A stretch of 8,116 nt of DNA from Candidatus Pacearchaeota archaeon RBG_13_36_9 (GTDB taxonomy: Archaea; Nanobdellota; Nanobdellia; Pacearchaeales; GW2011-AR1). Every line of letters starts with the position of its first letter. Positions within the stretch are counted from its first letter, which is position 1. Location of the stretch: NCBI GenBank assembly GCA_001786395.1, contig MFWN01000095.1, positions 3,999 through 12,114 on the forward strand, written 5' to 3'. The position numbers and the translations under genes were made by a program. The notes under the pieces were generated by a model that was given only the letters and a program-made list of their open reading frames with translations, was not told the origin of the DNA and made no database searches. Shown here piece by piece: positions 6,941 to 8,116 of this stretch.

Positions 6941-7400
6941 ACAGAAAATTGAAATTGTTGAGAAAACAGAAGTTGAACTAAGACTGGCTTGGAAAGATAT
7001 TGAATTTGCAAAAAAGGGGTTGGAAACAGATAATTATGACCGGGTTATGGCGGTAGCATACGAGGCAGTATTAAGAGCCGGAAATGACCTGATGAATTTT
7101 TTAGGCTACAGGGCAATTGGAAAAGAGCATCATAAAAATTTGTTTGAATTTTTAAAAGAAACAGGGCTTAACCAGAATTTAGTTTCTTACTTTGACAAGA
7201 TTAGGCAAAAAAGAAATAATTTTTTATATCGAGACATAGAATGCATATCAAAAGAAGAAGCAGAGATAATAATTAAGAAGGCAGAAGAATTTGTTCAGGA
7301 AATTAGAACATTTGTTCATAAAAATAGAACGGATGGAAATAAGGATAAAGCTAAAAAAAAGAAAGGAGAGATTAATGGAGAAAAAGCAAAAGATGAATAA
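6915..7400 (+). CDS. HEPN1: HEPN-domain protein, partner (likely toxin) of MNT1
   Basis: This 161-residue, mostly alpha-helical protein has HEPN features: a helix with AYEAVLRAGNDLM (48-60), then GYRAIGKEHHKN (64-75), then RQKRNNFLY (97-105). The last motif lies where RNase HEPN proteins carry R-X4-6-H, but here the end residue is Tyr105 (R100-X4-Tyr). That KRN...Y form occurs, as far as I recall, in a HEPN subfamily paired with nucleotidyltransferases, so RNase activity is not assured. The domain ends about residue 135. A Lys-rich tail (136-161) continues through an A-rich stretch and overlaps the next ORF by 26 bases. ATG 6915 is chosen because GGAG (6905-6908) lies six bases upstream. It overlaps MNT1 by 26 bases. 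Toxin, RNA-binding or regulatory partner are all possible; the pairing itself is the stronger claim. Confidence 0.8.
   Translation: MNFERLLSEQKIEIVEKTEVELRLAWKDIEFAKKGLETDNYDRVMAVAYEAVLRAGNDLMNFLGYRAIGKEHHKNLFEFLKETGLNQNLVSYFDKIRQKRNNFLYRDIECISKEEAEIIIKKAEEFVQEIRTFVHKNRTDGNKDKAKKKKGEINGEKAKDE
7365..7370 (+). promoter_or_regulatory. Ribosome binding site GGAGAG before the small membrane ORF
   Basis: GGAG (7365-7368) sits six bases before ATG 7375, inside the HEPN1 coding region. It selects ATG 7375 over the in-frame TTG 7291, which has no such site. A second purine-rich site, GAGG at 7433-7436, precedes an alternative ATG at 7441. Confidence 0.55.
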
Positions 7401-7539
7401 AAAAATGAAAAATAGAAAAAAGGAATACAAAAGAGGAAACATGAAAGTATTTTTCTTAATTGCAAATTTAATAATTGCAACTTTCGCATTTAGCTGGTTA
7501 GATAATCAATTACTAAAAAAAATAACGGAGGTTACTTAA
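7375..7539 (+). CDS. Small Lys-rich single-TM protein, possibly a remnant of a B-type gene
   Basis: A 54-residue ORF with a strongly basic N-region (1-22, rich in Lys/Arg) followed by one hydrophobic segment (about 24-42) and a short tail ending ITEVT. The hydrophobic part resembles the B1 N-terminus: IANLIIATFAFSWL here against IVMLVISIFAFSYL in B1, 8 of 14 identical, and both are preceded by K-[KR]-G-x-(M). It could be a real small membrane protein, or the 5' remnant of a third surface gene whose body was lost. If translation starts at ATG 7441 the product has 32 residues. It overlaps the end of HEPN1 by 26 bases and is followed by MNT2 after 22 bases. No family recognised. Both start sites have ribosome-site-like sequences, which favours real translation. 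Confidence 0.45.
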   Translation: MEKKQKMNKKMKNRKKEYKRGNMKVFFLIANLIIATFAFSWLDNQLLKKITEVT

Positions 7540-7542
7540 ATA
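7535..7542 (+). promoter_or_regulatory. Candidate TATA box for a leaderless MNT2 transcript
   Basis: CTTAAATA is centred about 24 bases before ATG 7562, close to the usual archaeal TATA-to-start distance. MNT2 has no Shine-Dalgarno sequence in the ten bases before its ATG (CTATCAAAAG), which fits a leaderless mRNA starting at or near the ATG. Inference from spacing only. Confidence 0.35.
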
Positions 7543-7561
7543 AGTACTGCCCTATCAAAAG

Positions 7562-7978
7562 ATGATAAGAAACAGAATTAATACACAGTTTAGAATAGAA
7601 ACAAAATTTGAAGATATTGGAAAAATTGCAGAAGAAATTGCAAAAATAAAAAGCGTAAAAGCAGTTTATTTGTTTGGAAGCTGTACAACTGGAAAGAGCC
7701 ATCATTTTTCAGACATTGATATTTGCGTGATTGGAGATTTAAATGAAAAGGATAAATATAGAGCTTTGTCTCCTTTATCAGATAACTTGGACATTGTATT
7801 TTTTGAGTTGCTTCCAATTTATATTAAAATAAGAGTATTTACAGAAGGCAAGCCCATTATTATGAAGGATCTAGAGGCTATTAACCGACTAAAATTAAGA
7901 ACCCTTTCAGAATATCTTGATTTCAAGCCTGCCTTAAATAAATTTTGTATGGAGACTCTAAAATGTACGATAGAATAA
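7562..7978 (+). CDS. MNT2: stand-alone MNT-type nucleotidyltransferase, likely MntA-like antitoxin
   Basis: This 138-residue single-domain minimal nucleotidyltransferase has AVYLFGSCTTGKSHHFSDID (34-53), giving the GS-X10-D-X-D signature with G39, S40, D51 and D53. The third carboxylate is D77 in DNLDIVFFELLP. All three acidic residues expected for transfer are therefore present, unlike MNT1. MntA-type antitoxins of this form silence a HepT toxin by adding AMP to a Tyr near its active site (established for studied HepT/MntA pairs); the same is inferred here. There is no N-terminal DNA-binding domain. The gene overlaps the next HepT-like gene by 16 bases, the standard order for this module. 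It begins 22 bases after the small ORF and probably has its own leaderless promoter. Base composition is AT-rich (25% G+C in bases 7561-7620). Confidence 0.85.
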   Translation: MIRNRINTQFRIETKFEDIGKIAEEIAKIKSVKAVYLFGSCTTGKSHHFSDIDICVIGDLNEKDKYRALSPLSDNLDIVFFELLPIYIKIRVFTEGKPIIMKDLEAINRLKLRTLSEYLDFKPALNKFCMETLKCTIE

Positions 7979-8116
7979 AGATAAATAAGATAATAGCCGA
8001 TACAGAAGAGTATTTTACTAGATTAAAAGGCATAAATCTAACTAAAGAGAATTTAGAAATCGATGAAAAATTCTTTTCAACTTCAATGATTTTGTTCAGC
8101 ATCCTTAACCGAATGG
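7963..8116 (+). CDS. HepT2: HEPN/HepT (DUF86-like) toxin candidate, 3' partial
   Basis: The first 51 residues of a gene that runs off the window. It begins MYDRIKINKIIADTEEYFTR and continues with a short polar loop, then a helix SMILFSILNRM at the edge. This start pattern (a basic helix with an aromatic, then F...S-M-x-x-F-x-I-x-N-R) is what I expect of HepT/DUF86-type HEPN proteins, in which the first two helices precede the RX4HXY active site. That site, if present, lies beyond the window. GGAG at 7951-7954 is eight bases before the ATG. The 16-base overlap with MNT2 supports the toxin-antitoxin assignment. The catalytic state cannot be judged from this fragment. Confidence 0.7.
   Translation, partial: MYDRIKINKIIADTEEYFTRLKGINLTKENLEIDEKFFSTSMILFSILNRM

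Noticed and set aside
6631..7011. Minus-strand open frame of 126 codons across MNT1 and HEPN1
   Set aside because: It is antisense to two well-supported genes; its Ser/Phe/Leu-rich product mirrors their Lys/Glu codons and shows no domain.
7291..7374. TTG 7291 as the start of the small membrane ORF
   Set aside because: It would overlap HEPN1 by 110 bases and lacks a ribosome site, whereas ATG 7375 has GGAG at six-base spacing.
1..8116. CRISPR arrays, tRNA or rRNA genes, insertion sequences, intrinsic terminators
   Set aside because: No regularly spaced direct repeats, cloverleaf, transposase motif, flanking inverted repeats or clear T-rich terminator after a stop were seen on either strand by eye.

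Overview
Probable source: an archaeon, most likely of the DPANN type (Woesearchaeota/Pacearchaeota-like). This is inferred from archaeal BRE/TATA-like elements, purine-rich Shine-Dalgarno sites, tight head-to-tail packing with overlaps of 11-26 bases, class III (pilin-like) N-termini of the K-R-A-Q type, large Cys-rich or Ig-like surface proteins without a standard family, and paired nucleotidyltransferase/HEPN genes. No rRNA or tRNA is present to confirm it. Every supported gene is on the + strand and no gene-free stretch exceeds about 50 bases.

Left and centre (1-6378): a two-gene cell-surface cassette present twice in tandem. Each unit is gene A (small, N-terminally anchored, pilin-like protein) followed at once by gene B (secreted Cys-rich protein). 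Copy 1 is A1 (1-489, 5' end outside the window) and B1 (491-4018, 1175 aa). Copy 2 is A2 (4068-4847) and B2 (start re-assigned to ATG 4837, ending 6378, 513 aa). B1 and B2 share a roughly 430-residue N-terminal domain with 43 cysteines each. B1 continues into a Gly-rich multi-pass membrane domain, a small second Cys cluster and four Cys-paired beta-sandwich-like repeats. B2 stops where the shared domain ends. I cannot assign the A and B proteins to a characterised family. A surface or attachment role is inferred from signal sequences, cysteines, sequons and topology.

Right (6380-8116): two tandem nucleotidyltransferase/HEPN pairs of the toxin-antitoxin type. Pair 1 is a winged-helix + MNT protein (6380-6940) overlapping a HEPN protein (6915-7400). 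Pair 2 is a stand-alone MNT (7562-7978) overlapping a HepT-like gene cut by the window edge (7963 onward). Between them is a small Lys-rich single-TM ORF (7375-7539) whose hydrophobic segment resembles the N-terminus of B1.

Transcription: a BRE/TATA-like element precedes A2. From there A2, B2, MNT1, HEPN1 and the small ORF are coupled by 1-base gaps or overlaps and look like one transcript. A second TATA-like element 20-27 bases before MNT2, where the gene has no Shine-Dalgarno site, suggests a leaderless start for pair 2. The main candidate for an undescribed system is the duplicated A-B surface cassette, with its unexplained linkage to the MNT/HEPN genes.
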